This document shows positions 54,069 to 62,870 of a stretch of 64,000 nucleotides of DNA, piece after piece (the stretch's first letter is position 1; the number at the start of each line of letters is the position of its first letter). A model generated the notes under the pieces. That model was not told the DNA's origin. It was given only the letters and a program-made list of their open reading frames with translations, and did no database searches. The position numbers and the translations under genes were made by a program. This DNA is from Clostridium pascui. Its GTDB lineage: Bacteria > Bacillota > Clostridia > Clostridiales > Clostridiaceae. The stretch lies in the NCBI RefSeq assembly GCF_016908015.1, contig NZ_JAFBDB010000005.1, positions 186,001 to 250,000 of the forward strand, written 5' to 3'.

Positions 54069-55271
54069 TTATAGATCATTAAGCATATGACCCATCTTTT
54101 CTTTCTTGGTTCTTAAGTAAAATTCGTTTCTTTCATTATGATTCATTTGAATAGATACTCTCTCACATACTTCAATGCCATATCCTGAAAGCCCTGAAAG
54201 TTTCTTGGGATTATTTGTCATAAGGTTTATCTTAGTTACTCCTAAATCAGCAAGTATCTGTGCTCCTATTCCGTAATCTCTCATATCTGCTGGGAATCCT
54301 AAAGCTATGTTAGCCTCTACTGTATCCATTCCTTGGTCCTGAAGTGCATAGGCCTTTAGCTTATTTATAAGTCCTATTCCACGTCCTTCTTGTCTCATGT
54401 ATAAAAGAATTCCTCTTCCTTCTTCAGCTATTTTTTTCATAGCTGCTGCGTACTGCTCTCCACAATCACATCTTTTAGAGCCTAGCGCATCCCCTGTCAA
54501 GCACTCTGAGTGAACCCTTACAAGTACTGGTTCCTCTCCACTTATATCTCCTTTAACTAGAGCTACATGATGTTCTCCATTTAATTTATTTATATATCCA
54601 TATATCTCAAAGTCACCATATTTGGTTGGCATTTTAGTTTTAACTACTCTTTCTATAAGCTTTTCACTATGCCTTCTATAGGCAATTAAATCTGCAATAG
54701 TAATTATCTTTAGGCTATGTGTTTTTGCAAATTCCATAAGTTCAGGAGTTCTTGCCATGGTTCCATCTTCATTCATTATTTCACAAATAACTCCTGCTCC
54801 TCTAAGTCCAGCAAGTTTTGCAAGATCCACTGCTGCTTCAGTATGACCTGTTCTTTTTAATACCCCGCCTTGTCTAGAAGCTAATGGAAAGATGTGTCCA
54901 GGTCTTCTAAAGTCTGATGCTTTAGCTTTAGGATCTAGTGTCTTCTCTATAGTTAAAGCTCTTTCATAAGCTGAAATTCCTGTAGTAGTTTCCATTGCAT
55001 CTATTGAAACCGTGAAAGCTGTTTCATGATTATCTGTATTATTTTTAACCATTGGGTGTATGTTTAATTCATTTAATCTTTCTTCTTCCATCGGCATACA
55101 TATAAGTCCTCTACCGTATTTAGCCATAAAGTTTATAGCCTCTCCTGTAACCTTTTCTGCTGCCATAAGAAGATCCCCTTCATTTTCACGATCTTCATCA
55201 TCTATAACTATTATGATTTTTCCCTCTCTAATATCCTCTATCGCTTCTTCTATACTATTAAATTTATACAT
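54069..55271 (-). CDS. ribBA: Bifunctional DHBP synthase / GTP cyclohydrolase II
   Basis: 400 aa. The N-terminal half is RibB ([20 protein letters not shown], makes 3,4-dihydroxy-2-butanone 4-phosphate) and the C-terminal half from ~residue 205 is RibA. RibA shows the zinc motif [18 protein letters not shown] and the arginine-rich [11 protein letters not shown]. It provides both precursors of lumazine. It is third in the riboflavin operon and 15 bp after ribE. Confidence 0.97.
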   Translation of the reverse strand: MYKFNSIEEAIEDIREGKIIIVIDDEDRENEGDLLMAAEKVTGEAINFMAKYGRGLICMPMEEERLNELNIHPMVKNNTDNHETAFTVSIDAMETTTGISAYERALTIEKTLDPKAKASDFRRPGHIFPLASRQGGVLKRTGHTEAAVDLAKLAGLRGAGVICEIMNEDGTMARTPELMEFAKTHSLKIITIADLIAYRRHSEKLIERVVKTKMPTKYGDFEIYGYINKLNGEHHVALVKGDISGEEPVLVRVHSECLTGDALGSKRCDCGEQYAAAMKKIAEEGRGILLYMRQEGRGIGLINKLKAYALQDQGMDTVEANIALGFPADMRDYGIGAQILADLGVTKINLMTNNPKKLSGLSGYGIEVCERVSIQMNHNERNEFYLRTKKEKMGHMLNDL

Positions 55272-55285
55272 ATTTTAAATCCTCC

Positions 55286-55939
55286 TTAAAATCCATTTTC
55301 TCTTAGAAACTCTAAGGTTATGGATGATTTTTTATTATTTTCTTCTTTATCCCTTATACCTAGTAGCTTTTCTACATATTTTCCTAACACGTCACATTCT
55401 AAGTTCACTATATCTCCTGGTGATTTTTTTAAAAGTATAGTTTCTTCTCCAGTATGTGGAATTATGGACACTTTAAATACTCCTTCGTCCACATAAGCCA
55501 CAGTTAAGCTAACTCCATCTATTGCAATCGAGCCTTTATGAACTATATACCTTAATATATCCTCGTTTGCCTTAATGGTAATCCAAAATGCATTATCCTC
55601 TTTCTCAAAATTCTCGATAATTCCTGTTCCATCTATGTGGCCGCTTACTATGTGTCCCCCAAATCTTCCATTAGCTTTTAATGCTCTTTCTAAGTTTACA
55701 TAGCTTCCCCTTTTTAAACTTCCAAGACTACTGCTTCTTAAAGTTTCAGCCATAACGTCCACTGTAAATGATGATGATGAGTACTCAGTAACAGTTAAAC
55801 AAACACCATTGGTACTTATGCTATCACCAAGTTGTACTTCTTCTAATATCTTACTAGCTTTTATAGTAAGCCTAGCTGACTTTGTTCCTCTTTGAATATC
55901 CTGTATTATCCCTATTTCTTCAACTAATCCAGTAAACAT
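55286..55939 (-). CDS. ribE: Riboflavin synthase (alpha subunit)
   Basis: 217 aa with two tandem lumazine-binding barrels, beginning MFTGLVEEIGIIQDI. The first domain has NGVCLTVTEYSSSSF and the second GHIDGTGIIENF and DGVSLTVAYVDEGVF. It dismutates two lumazine molecules to riboflavin. It is the second gene of the operon, between ribD and ribBA. Confidence 0.97.
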   Translation of the reverse strand: MFTGLVEEIGIIQDIQRGTKSARLTIKASKILEEVQLGDSISTNGVCLTVTEYSSSSFTVDVMAETLRSSSLGSLKRGSYVNLERALKANGRFGGHIVSGHIDGTGIIENFEKEDNAFWITIKANEDILRYIVHKGSIAIDGVSLTVAYVDEGVFKVSIIPHTGEETILLKKSPGDIVNLECDVLGKYVEKLLGIRDKEENNKKSSITLEFLRENGF

Positions 55940-55977
55940 ACTTACCCTCCTAACTCCTAGTCCCCTTTGTGTAATAT

Positions 55978-57063
55978 TTATTTCACGTATCCTTCAATTA
56001 AAATATCTTCATCAAAGGTTTTAAATATGACATTTTGAAGGATTATACTTTCGCTCATTAATGCTTTTCCTTCTCCACCAATTGGAGTTTTGGCACTTTC
56101 TCCTCCAATAATTTTAGGAGCTATATACGCCTGCACTTTGTCAACTATTCCCTGCTCTATTGCTGAATAATTTAAAGTGCTGCCTCCTTCTAAAAGTATG
56201 CTATCTATACCCATTTCTCCAAGTTTTTTTATCAAGGCTTGTAAATTTACTCTGCCATCCATATCTTCAACTATTAAAACTTCTACTCCCTTATCTTTTA
56301 AAAGCTGTATGTTTTCCTCTGAGACTTTCTTAGTAGTTGCAACTATAGTTAAAGTTTCATCTTTTATGTTTAATACGCTTGAATTTAAAGGTATTCTTAA
56401 ATTACTATCTACAATTATTCTCTTTGGACTTATACCTCCCTGCATTCTACAAGTAAGGCTTGGGTTATCTTGAAGTACCGTACCTATTCCCACCATAATT
56501 CCTGAAACCTTATTTCTTAATTTATGTACTTCCTTTCTTGCCGCCTCTCCTGTTATCCATTTAGAATCTCCAGTAAAAGCTGCTATTTTACCATCCAATG
56601 TCATAGCATATTTCATGATTACAAAAGGAAGTTTAGTTCCTATATATTTTATAAATATCTCATTTAAATTTTTACATTCTTCCTCTAGAACTCCTGTTAT
56701 TACCTCAATACCATGCTCTCTTAGAATTTCTACGCCTTTCCCTGCAACCCTTGGGTTAGGATCAAGCATTCCTACTATAACTTTTTTTATATTATTTTTG
56801 ATTATTGCATTTACACACGGAGGAGTTTTTCCATAGTGACAGCAGGGTTCTAGCGTCACATACATGGTACTTCCTTCAACATTTTCCTTTGCGCTTGAAA
56901 ATGCATTTATCTCTGCGTGAGGGCCACCATAATATCCATGATATCCTTCACCAATTATTTTATTGTCCTTTACTATAACTGCCCCAACTAGTGGATTGGG
57001 ATTTACTCTTCCCTCACCTTTTTTAGCAAGTTCAAGAGCAAGCTTCATGTACTTTTCATTCAC
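55978..57063 (-). CDS. ribD: Riboflavin deaminase/reductase
   Basis: 361 aa. The deaminase domain has the zinc motif HAEINAF and CCHYGKTPPC, and the reductase domain from ~residue 150 has MKYAMTLDGKIAAF, SKWITGEAARKEVH and LLEGGSTLNYS. It catalyses the second and third steps of riboflavin synthesis. First gene after the FMN riboswitch, 38 bp before ribE. Confidence 0.97.
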   Translation of the reverse strand: MNEKYMKLALELAKKGEGRVNPNPLVGAVIVKDNKIIGEGYHGYYGGPHAEINAFSSAKENVEGSTMYVTLEPCCHYGKTPPCVNAIIKNNIKKVIVGMLDPNPRVAGKGVEILREHGIEVITGVLEEECKNLNEIFIKYIGTKLPFVIMKYAMTLDGKIAAFTGDSKWITGEAARKEVHKLRNKVSGIMVGIGTVLQDNPSLTCRMQGGISPKRIIVDSNLRIPLNSSVLNIKDETLTIVATTKKVSEENIQLLKDKGVEVLIVEDMDGRVNLQALIKKLGEMGIDSILLEGGSTLNYSAIEQGIVDKVQAYIAPKIIGGESAKTPIGGEGKALMSESIILQNVIFKTFDEDILIEGYVK

Positions 57064-57161
57064 AATATCACCTTCTCTGCATAATCTATATAATTTTTTG
57101 ATTTCCTTACATTATTTATGCATCATTTTCAAAAGTCTTTTATTTTATTACAAACAAAAAA

Positions 57162-57181
57162 CCCCAAGCTTTCACTCAGGG
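57162..57181 (-). terminator. Riboswitch terminator near ribD
   Basis: CCCTGAG / CTTGGGG stem (with wobble pairs) and GUGAAAG-type loop followed by TTTTTTG on the minus strand, between the FMN riboswitch and ribD. Confidence 0.6.
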
Positions 57182-57224
57182 CTGACAATCAAATAAATCT
57201 TTTAATTTATATCTAACAACAAAA

Positions 57225-57248
57225 GCTCTGAAACATAAGTTTCAGAGC
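57225..57248 (-). terminator. Strong hairpin downstream of the FMN aptamer
   Basis: GCTCTGAAAC / GTTTCAGAGC perfect 10-bp stem with TTTTGTTGTT following on the minus strand; a second candidate for the switchable terminator. Confidence 0.65.
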
Positions 57249-57307
57249 TGGTAGACACTAAATTAATTTACACTATAAAAATTGTAACTTTTATAGTACA
57301 ACATGCC

Positions 57308-57417
57308 TATCTTCTTTCATCCAGACTTTACTGTCGGCCTCGGAATTTCACCGAATCATGCCTTACGGCTCGCGGGCTTTACCGCCGGTAGGGATTCACA
57401 CCCTGCCCTGAAGATAA
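57308..57417 (-). promoter_or_regulatory. FMN riboswitch (RFN element)
   Basis: The minus-strand RNA contains the diagnostic core: AGGGCAGGGUGUGAAUCCC, then CCGGCGGUAAAGCCCGCGAG, then GAUUCGGUGAAAUUCCGAGG, GCCGACAGU and GUCUGGAUGAAAGAAGA. Basal helix P1 forms from UAUCUUC / GAAGAUA. FMN binding should favour termination and reduce rib expression. Confidence 0.98.
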
Positions 57418-57478
57418 TTTATTAAGTTTTACAAGTTCATTGTAAACCAGTACATTATATATGTCAATACTAAATTAA

Positions 57479-58513
57479 TTATTTCTTTACCTTATCTAAT
57501 ATAGTAATACAACATTCCTCTAAGTTAGTATTGCTCACTTCACAATAAAAATTTCTATCTTTAAAGTTGTACATAGGATCATAATAAGTAATCATTAATT
57601 CGCTAATTACCTCATCATATTCATCTTTTAAAATCTTACCTGTAAACTTTTCTATTCTAGATGCAGATATATATTTATTCATATTTTTTAAAGCTTCTAT
57701 TATCTCATATTTACTGCTTTCATTTATTAGATAATCATCTTTTATATTTTTTATACGATATTCTAAAGGAGCTGTAACATTAATTTGTGTTCCATTTTCG
57801 ATTGCATTAAACATATACTCTGGCATAACTATTTTATCTATTCTTTTACTTTCTCCTTCAGTAAACACTAAGTTTGTCTTTCTCTTTGATAACTCTTCAA
57901 ATACTAAGGATTCAAACATTTTTTGAGAGTTTCCTGAACCTAGCCCTACTGATCCAAGTAATGATCCTCTATGATTTGCTGCCGCTTCTAAATCTAAAGT
58001 GTCATAGCCCATTTCTTTTAATTTACTTAATAAATGAGTCTTACCTGTACCTGTATTTCCATATAACACAACAAATTTAATTTCTTCAAATAACCTAGGA
58101 AGGTTATAATTTATATATTCTCTGTAACCTTTATATCCCTTTGTAACTTTTACAATGTCCATACCCAGTGCAGTAAGCAATGATGCTATAGATGAGCTTC
58201 TCATACCACCTCTAGCACAAAATATAGCTATCTTTTTCTTTTGATCATCAATTGCCTTATAACTCTCATACATTTGGGGCAACTTATTTGAAACAATTTC
58301 TATTCCAAGCTTCTTTGCCTTATCTTGCGAATCTTTCACATAAATTGTCCCTATTTCTTCTCTTTCTGCATCAGTAAATAAGGGTATATTTACAGCTCCT
58401 GGTATGGTAGCTTCTTTAAATTCCTTTGGACTGCGTACGTCCACAAAAACCACTGGCTTTTTATTTTCTTTAATTATTTCTTCATATTCTAATGATCTTA
58501 ACATTTTCATCAT
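57479..58513 (-). CDS. mnmH: tRNA 2-selenouridine synthase
   Basis: 344 aa, MnmH (SelU/YbbB). It replaces sulfur by selenium in 2-thiouridine of certain tRNA wobble positions, using selenophosphate from SelD. The N-terminal rhodanese domain has the catalytic Cys99 in AIFCARGGMRSSS. A P-loop domain follows with GNTGTGKTH (residues 152-160) and TEGESKRID. The start could be any of three Met codons within 12 bp; homologs begin near MLRSLEYEEI. It implies selenophosphate supply in this organism, in line with the in-frame-UGA HesB gene. Confidence 0.95.
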   Translation of the reverse strand: MMKMLRSLEYEEIIKENKKPVVFVDVRSPKEFKEATIPGAVNIPLFTDAEREEIGTIYVKDSQDKAKKLGIEIVSNKLPQMYESYKAIDDQKKKIAIFCARGGMRSSSIASLLTALGMDIVKVTKGYKGYREYINYNLPRLFEEIKFVVLYGNTGTGKTHLLSKLKEMGYDTLDLEAAANHRGSLLGSVGLGSGNSQKMFESLVFEELSKRKTNLVFTEGESKRIDKIVMPEYMFNAIENGTQINVTAPLEYRIKNIKDDYLINESSKYEIIEALKNMNKYISASRIEKFTGKILKDEYDEVISELMITYYDPMYNFKDRNFYCEVSNTNLEECCITILDKVKK

Positions 58514-58633
58514 CCCAACAATTAGTTTATATTTATTAAATACTTGCCATATATATATAATTTAATCCATATACACTTTATATTATCACAAATAAATAAA
58601 ACATATCAAATTTACTAATTGTGTAGAAAATAC

Positions 58634-59005
58634 TTAAACTTCAGCAACTACATCTATCTCAACTAAAAACTTATCTAATAATCCGCTGCCTATTGTTGTT
58701 CTTACAGGATACGGATCTTTAAAAAATTCAGCATAAACCTTATTAAACTTTTCGAAGTATTTTAAATTTGACAAATGTACCGTAACTTTAACTACATCAT
58801 CCATAGTCGCGCCACCGCATTTTAAAATAGCTTGTATATTTTTTAAAACTTGCCTTGTTTGTTCCTCAATACCCTTAAGAGTCTTTCCTGTTATAACATC
58901 TACTCCTACTTGTCCAGATACATATATATTGTTTCCAACTATCAAGCCTTGTGAATATGGACCAACTGGTTTAGGTGCCAATGAAGTTTCAATTTTCTTT
59001 TTCAC
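58634..59005 (-). CDS. RidA-family enamine/imine deaminase
   Basis: 123 aa; Rid family signature KPVGPYSQGLIVGNNIYVSG, central NIQAILKCGGATMDDVVKVT, and YPVRTTIGSGLL with the conserved Arg. It hydrolyses reactive 2-aminoacrylate or imines produced by PLP enzymes such as the threonine dehydratase at 14-15 kb. It is a standalone gene. Confidence 0.95.
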   Translation of the reverse strand: MKKKIETSLAPKPVGPYSQGLIVGNNIYVSGQVGVDVITGKTLKGIEEQTRQVLKNIQAILKCGGATMDDVVKVTVHLSNLKYFEKFNKVYAEFFKDPYPVRTTIGSGLLDKFLVEIDVVAEV

Positions 59006-59082
59006 TTTTAATCCCCCAATATATTAATTAACTTTACTTAATAAATATGAAATATATTTTATATTATGAGAATTATAAGTTA

Positions 59083-59215
59083 AATAATGAAACATCTTGC
59101 AAGCTGAGATGTACTAATTTCTGCCGAAATTATTATTCTCCGTAAATTGCAAAAGGTGATGTCATAAAATATTGAAATTTAATTTCAACATTTACAACAC
59201 CACCTTATAATATTA
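59083..59215. repeat. Small hairpin tract, possibly related to the insert in element copy 1
   Basis: Contains CATCTTGCAAGCTGAGATG, an imperfect hairpin resembling (in reverse) the CATCTCAGTAGCTTGAGATG insert at 9539-9558, and then short inverted segments (GGTGATGTC / ACACCACC). It lies between the RidA gene and the small membrane protein gene, both on the minus strand. The relationship was judged by eye and is weak. Confidence 0.35.
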
Positions 59216-59242
59216 GAAAGCTAGTTTATGCTATAGATTTCG

Positions 59243-59443
59243 TTACCATAATCCAAATCTTTTTACGTGTTCCATTTTGTCATCTCTATGCTGAACCATT
59301 TCTATTGACCCTAAAACTATATGTGCGAGTCCAAATCCCAAAATACCAGCGCCAATTGCTGTAGCTGCTTTTTTCTTAACCATTGTAGCACCTGCTCCAG
59401 TTACTGCTGCACCTAAAACTGTAGGTATCATTCCCTCACGCAT
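59243..59443 (-). CDS. Small Gly/Ala-rich membrane protein
   Basis: 66 aa: MREGMIPTVLGAAVTGAGAT, a Lys-rich stretch (KKKAATAIG), then a second hydrophobic run (AGILGFGLAHIVLGSIEM) and a basic/acidic end. This pattern recurs in clostridial genomes under inconsistent names; I know of no function. A GAGGAGG site precedes it. Confidence 0.75.
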   Translation of the reverse strand: MREGMIPTVLGAAVTGAGATMVKKKAATAIGAGILGFGLAHIVLGSIEMVQHRDDKMEHVKRFGLW

Positions 59444-59561
59444 AACTCATTCCTCCTCTTTTATCCTAGTTTTTATTTAAAGAACATAATTATTATTCCA
59501 CCTATGAACTTATTTATCCTTAATAAAAATAGAAGAAAGGAGTAATTGTATGGTAACTACT

Positions 59562-60377
59562 TCATTTGTCTTTTTGTGTTTCTTCACCTTCTTCCTTAAA
59601 AAATCCATCAAAATAATATTTTTCCCCTTCTTTTACAATCAATATATCGTACATAACATTATTATCATAATCTATATTAGCCGAGATAACTCCATCAAAT
59701 ACTCTCACTTCAAAAGGCTTATTTTCATATGGTTTCATGTTTTTATAGACTTCTTGCGTTATAATTTCATCTAAGTTATCTTTTATCTTGGAGCTACTTA
59801 CTTTTTTTATTGTCTCCTTGTCACCTCTACTTAATGCCTTCGCAAAGGTTTCTGCAAGTTCTTTTATAGTACTATTTTTCACACCAATATCGTTAATTAA
59901 TATATAATTAGAAAGTATATTATTTCTACCTTCCTTGTCTACAAGTTCATAATTACTAGGTACAAAGCTGTCAAAATAATACTTACCATTTTCATCCTTC
60001 ATCTTTAACGCTACATACTTAGGTTCATTACTATTATTTGTATTAACTTCTATATAAATAATAGTACTTACATTTACATGAGTAAAATCATAAGCAAAAT
60101 CATCATTATCTTTTCCCTTAAAATATTTTTCACTAATATCTAAAAGAACTTTGGTACTAAATATGTCTTTATTATGATTTATTACACTTAAAACCTTTTC
60201 ATTGCCAGATACTAAAGCATCAATTAATGTGAATGTAGCTTCTTCTGCAGTATTATTTTTTATGTTTGCTGTTGATAAATAATTCATATTTATATTTCCT
60301 TTTGAAGTAGAGTTAGAGCACCCTAAAAAACTCAAAACCATACCTACTATTAATCCTATTAAGATAAACTTTTTCAT
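59562..60377 (-). CDS. Lipoprotein with two related domains
   Basis: 271 aa with a signal peptide and lipobox LSFLGC (Cys20), so it is anchored outside the membrane. Two roughly similar halves follow: FTLIDALVSGNEKVLSVINH with YIEVNTNNSN, and AETFAKALSRGDKETIKKVS with EVRVFDGVISAN. Each ends in a Phe/Tyr-rich strand (YYFDSFVPSNY, YYFDGFFKEEG). These resemble NTF2-like stress or secretion domains. Function unknown. Single gene, upstream side facing the formimidoylglutamase gene. Confidence 0.82.
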   Translation of the reverse strand: MKKFILIGLIVGMVLSFLGCSNSTSKGNINMNYLSTANIKNNTAEEATFTLIDALVSGNEKVLSVINHNKDIFSTKVLLDISEKYFKGKDNDDFAYDFTHVNVSTIIYIEVNTNNSNEPKYVALKMKDENGKYYFDSFVPSNYELVDKEGRNNILSNYILINDIGVKNSTIKELAETFAKALSRGDKETIKKVSSSKIKDNLDEIITQEVYKNMKPYENKPFEVRVFDGVISANIDYDNNVMYDILIVKEGEKYYFDGFFKEEGEETQKDK

Positions 60378-60575
60378 TTAATTCCCCCCCTTTGTATAAT
60401 TTGCAAGCTACTTATCTATGTCTTTGTTATAAATAGTCGCTTGATATTTCTGGTGCTTTATAGTAATCCTTACATTAAAAATTATTTTTTTAATTTTTCA
60501 TACAATACTGGTGGAAATAGATATAAAAAAGATGATATTATATATTTATATAACACATGGGGAGGTTGGCAAAAG

Positions 60576-61589
60576 ATGTTTAGTACAAACTATAAAATTG
60601 CAGATCAATCAGTTTGGCAGGGAAGAATTGATAGTGATACAAATTTTGATGCATTTAGATGGCATCAATGGGTTGAATTAATAGATTTAAAGAATGAGCA
60701 TTTAATTCCTTTCGATGGACAATTAGGTTTTGCCTTCATTGGATTTTGTTGTGATGAAGGAATTAATAGAAATAAAGGTAGAACTGGTGCTTCTAAAGGT
60801 CCCGAAAGTATTAGAAAGGAGCTTGCACATCTTCCTTGTTGCTTTACACAAGAAGTCAAACTTTTTGATGCTGGAGACATACTTTGTGAAAACATTTCTT
60901 TAGAAGAAAGTCAAGAGTTACTTTCAAAAGCAGTAGACAAGATCTTAAGCTTAAACTTATTTCCCATAGTCTTAGGTGGAGGACACGAGACAGCTTGGGG
61001 ACATTATAATGGTATTTTAAATAATTTATCTAAAAATAATCCTAACCCTAATATCGGTATAATAAATTTTGATGCTCATTTTGATATTAGACCTTATCCA
61101 AATGGCAGTCATTCAGGTTCTATGTTTAGGCAAATAGCTGATATTTGTGAAGAGAAAAACTTAGAATATTCCTACATGTGTCTTGGAATTCAAAAACACA
61201 GTAATACTGTAGATTTGTTTAAAACTGCTGACAAATTAGGAGTAGATTATATTTTAGCAAAGGATATCTTAAGCAGTGATGATTGGAATGTATTTGAAAG
61301 GTTAGATGAGTTTATAAAACTTAGGGATCATATTTACATAACTATATGTTCAGATGTATTTTCTTCGGCATTTGCACCAGGAGTTAGTGCATCTCAACCG
61401 CTGGGACTTGACCCTGAAAAAGTAATAAAGTTTATTAAATATATTTTAAAATCCAATAAAGTTGTAAGCTTTGATATTGCTGAAGTTTCTCCAAGGTTTG
61501 ACCTAGATAACACCACAGCAAACTTAGCCTCAGTAATTATTTTTTCAGTAATCAATACAATGGCTCATATATGTAATTTATCACTATAG
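60576..61589 (+). CDS. hutG: Formimidoylglutamase (HutG-type, ureohydrolase family)
   Basis: 337 aa from ATG 60576, preceded by GGGAGG; an upstream frame to 60441 lacks a site. Mn-binding ureohydrolase motifs: GGGHETAWGH, INFDAHFDIRP and SDVFSSAFAPGVSA. The N-terminal QGRIDSDTNFDAFRWHQWV is typical of HutG. It hydrolyses N-formimidoyl-L-glutamate, the last step of histidine degradation, to glutamate and formamide. No hutH/U/I is adjacent here, so the pathway genes lie elsewhere or are absent. Its stop codon lies in the left terminus of repeat copy 5. Confidence 0.9.
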   Translation: MFSTNYKIADQSVWQGRIDSDTNFDAFRWHQWVELIDLKNEHLIPFDGQLGFAFIGFCCDEGINRNKGRTGASKGPESIRKELAHLPCCFTQEVKLFDAGDILCENISLEESQELLSKAVDKILSLNLFPIVLGGGHETAWGHYNGILNNLSKNNPNPNIGIINFDAHFDIRPYPNGSHSGSMFRQIADICEEKNLEYSYMCLGIQKHSNTVDLFKTADKLGVDYILAKDILSSDDWNVFERLDEFIKLRDHIYITICSDVFSSAFAPGVSASQPLGLDPEKVIKFIKYILKSNKVVSFDIAEVSPRFDLDNTTANLASVIIFSVINTMAHICNLSL

Positions 61590-62290
61590 AAATATTACGA
61601 CGGTTTTTAACGCTCTGGGTTGCATAGAATTTTCATCTAGGAAGACGTTCATTTCGCTAAAAACGGCTAATATTTATAAATTAAAAATTTCTAAATAAAG
61701 CGGTTTTAAAGCTTATTCAATGTCTTCTACGATGAAAATTCTATAACCCCAGAGCATTAAAAAGTTCTTCATGTGAACTACTGAGGGAAGAAATTCAGCT
61801 AACTGAATTTCTAAGATATTCTAGGGCGGCAGTCCTTAACGTTCCAAGAACTTACACTAAATAAATAAAAAAATTTACAAGTTAAATATACGGTAGTACA
61901 ATAAAAGATTTCTGATAAAAAATAGAATACTTAATATCTTACGACCTATCGGTCTTCGGGCTTATCAGCCCTTTGATAAGTGTCAATTTAAAGGAATTTC
62001 GTCAAAACGAAATTCTTTCCTTCAGCAGTGTGGATGAAGACATTTTTAATGTTAAATTTAGTATGAGATTTGCATTATAGAAGGCTTTGAACAAGCAATT
62101 AGAAGCTCTTTATTTATGAATTTAAAACACCGTAAAGAACTTTTTACTGTCTGAGTGACAGCGAGTTTAAAAAGTTTAGGTGATTTAAATTCGTAAATAT
62201 TAGAGCTTCTTTGCGCAGTGAACGCCTTCTTAAATGCAAATCCCATACGATAGGTTCAACATTAAATATGTCGTAATATCCTTTTTATAT
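61586..62290. repeat. Foldback repeat element, copy 5 (near full length, inverted relative to copy 4)
   Basis: About 700 bp. Left terminus TATAGAAATATTACGACGG; right terminus GTCGTAATATCC then TTTTTATAT. Order is module B (about 61600-61760), central module with ACCTATCGGTCTTCGGGCTT and GGGCGGCAGTCC (61770-62040), then module A (about 62040-62270, arms around CTGTCTGAGTGACAGCGAG). The whole reads as the reverse complement of copy 4. It fills the gap between convergent hutG and the DsrE-like gene and overlaps both stop codons. Confidence 0.88.
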
Positions 62291-62776
62291 GAATAACTGC
62301 ATATTAGAATTTAATGCATCTCTCATATAATCTTGAGCTGTTATGATTGTAAATCCTTCAATAAACTCTTCTTCCTTAAACCCCATTACTTCTACAGACA
62401 TTTTGCAGCCGTAGAATTTAACTCCCTTTTTTATTGCACCATTTAAAAATTTTGTTAAAGTAGGTGTTTCTGTATCTTCCATCATCTTTTGAAGCATTGC
62501 CTTTCCAACTCCAGCCATATTCATTTTTGACAGCGGAAGCTGCTCAGGTCCTACAGGAGTTACAGAATCAAACATTTTTTCATAGGCTGTTTTATCTTCT
62601 AAAGTCATTCTTTCAGGATCTCTTACTAAAAATAGTCCCCAAAAGGCACAAAATATACTCACATCTACTCCAATATCTCTTGCTGCATTTGCAATAGTAA
62701 GAGCAGCCAAAGCTTTATCATAATCACCACTAAAAAGGACTAAGTTTAATTTCTTGTTGTCTACGTTATTATCCAA
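62285..62776 (-). CDS. DsrE/DsrF-like (DrsE_2-type) protein
   Basis: 163 aa. A Rossmann-like fold with LNLVLFSGDYDKALAALTIA and AFWGLFLVRDPERM; the Cys in FYGCKMSVEVMGF is at the position often used for persulfide chemistry in DsrE-like proteins. Such proteins handle sulfane sulfur or selenium transfer. It lies 95 bp downstream of the partial transporter gene on the same strand and may be co-transcribed with it. Function is inferred. Confidence 0.8.
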   Translation of the reverse strand: MDNNVDNKKLNLVLFSGDYDKALAALTIANAARDIGVDVSIFCAFWGLFLVRDPERMTLEDKTAYEKMFDSVTPVGPEQLPLSKMNMAGVGKAMLQKMMEDTETPTLTKFLNGAIKKGVKFYGCKMSVEVMGFKEEEFIEGFTIITAQDYMRDALNSNMQLFI

Positions 62777-62870
62777 ATTACTTACCTCCTACATTTATAG
62801 TATTTATCAAACACTTAAATCTTTATATTTTTCTTAATAAAACTAACTAACTTAATATTTTACATATTAT

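Noticed and set aside
62058-62246. 62-residue minus-strand ORF inside repeat copy 5
   Set aside because: It lies within module A of the foldback element and is not kept as a frame in other copies.
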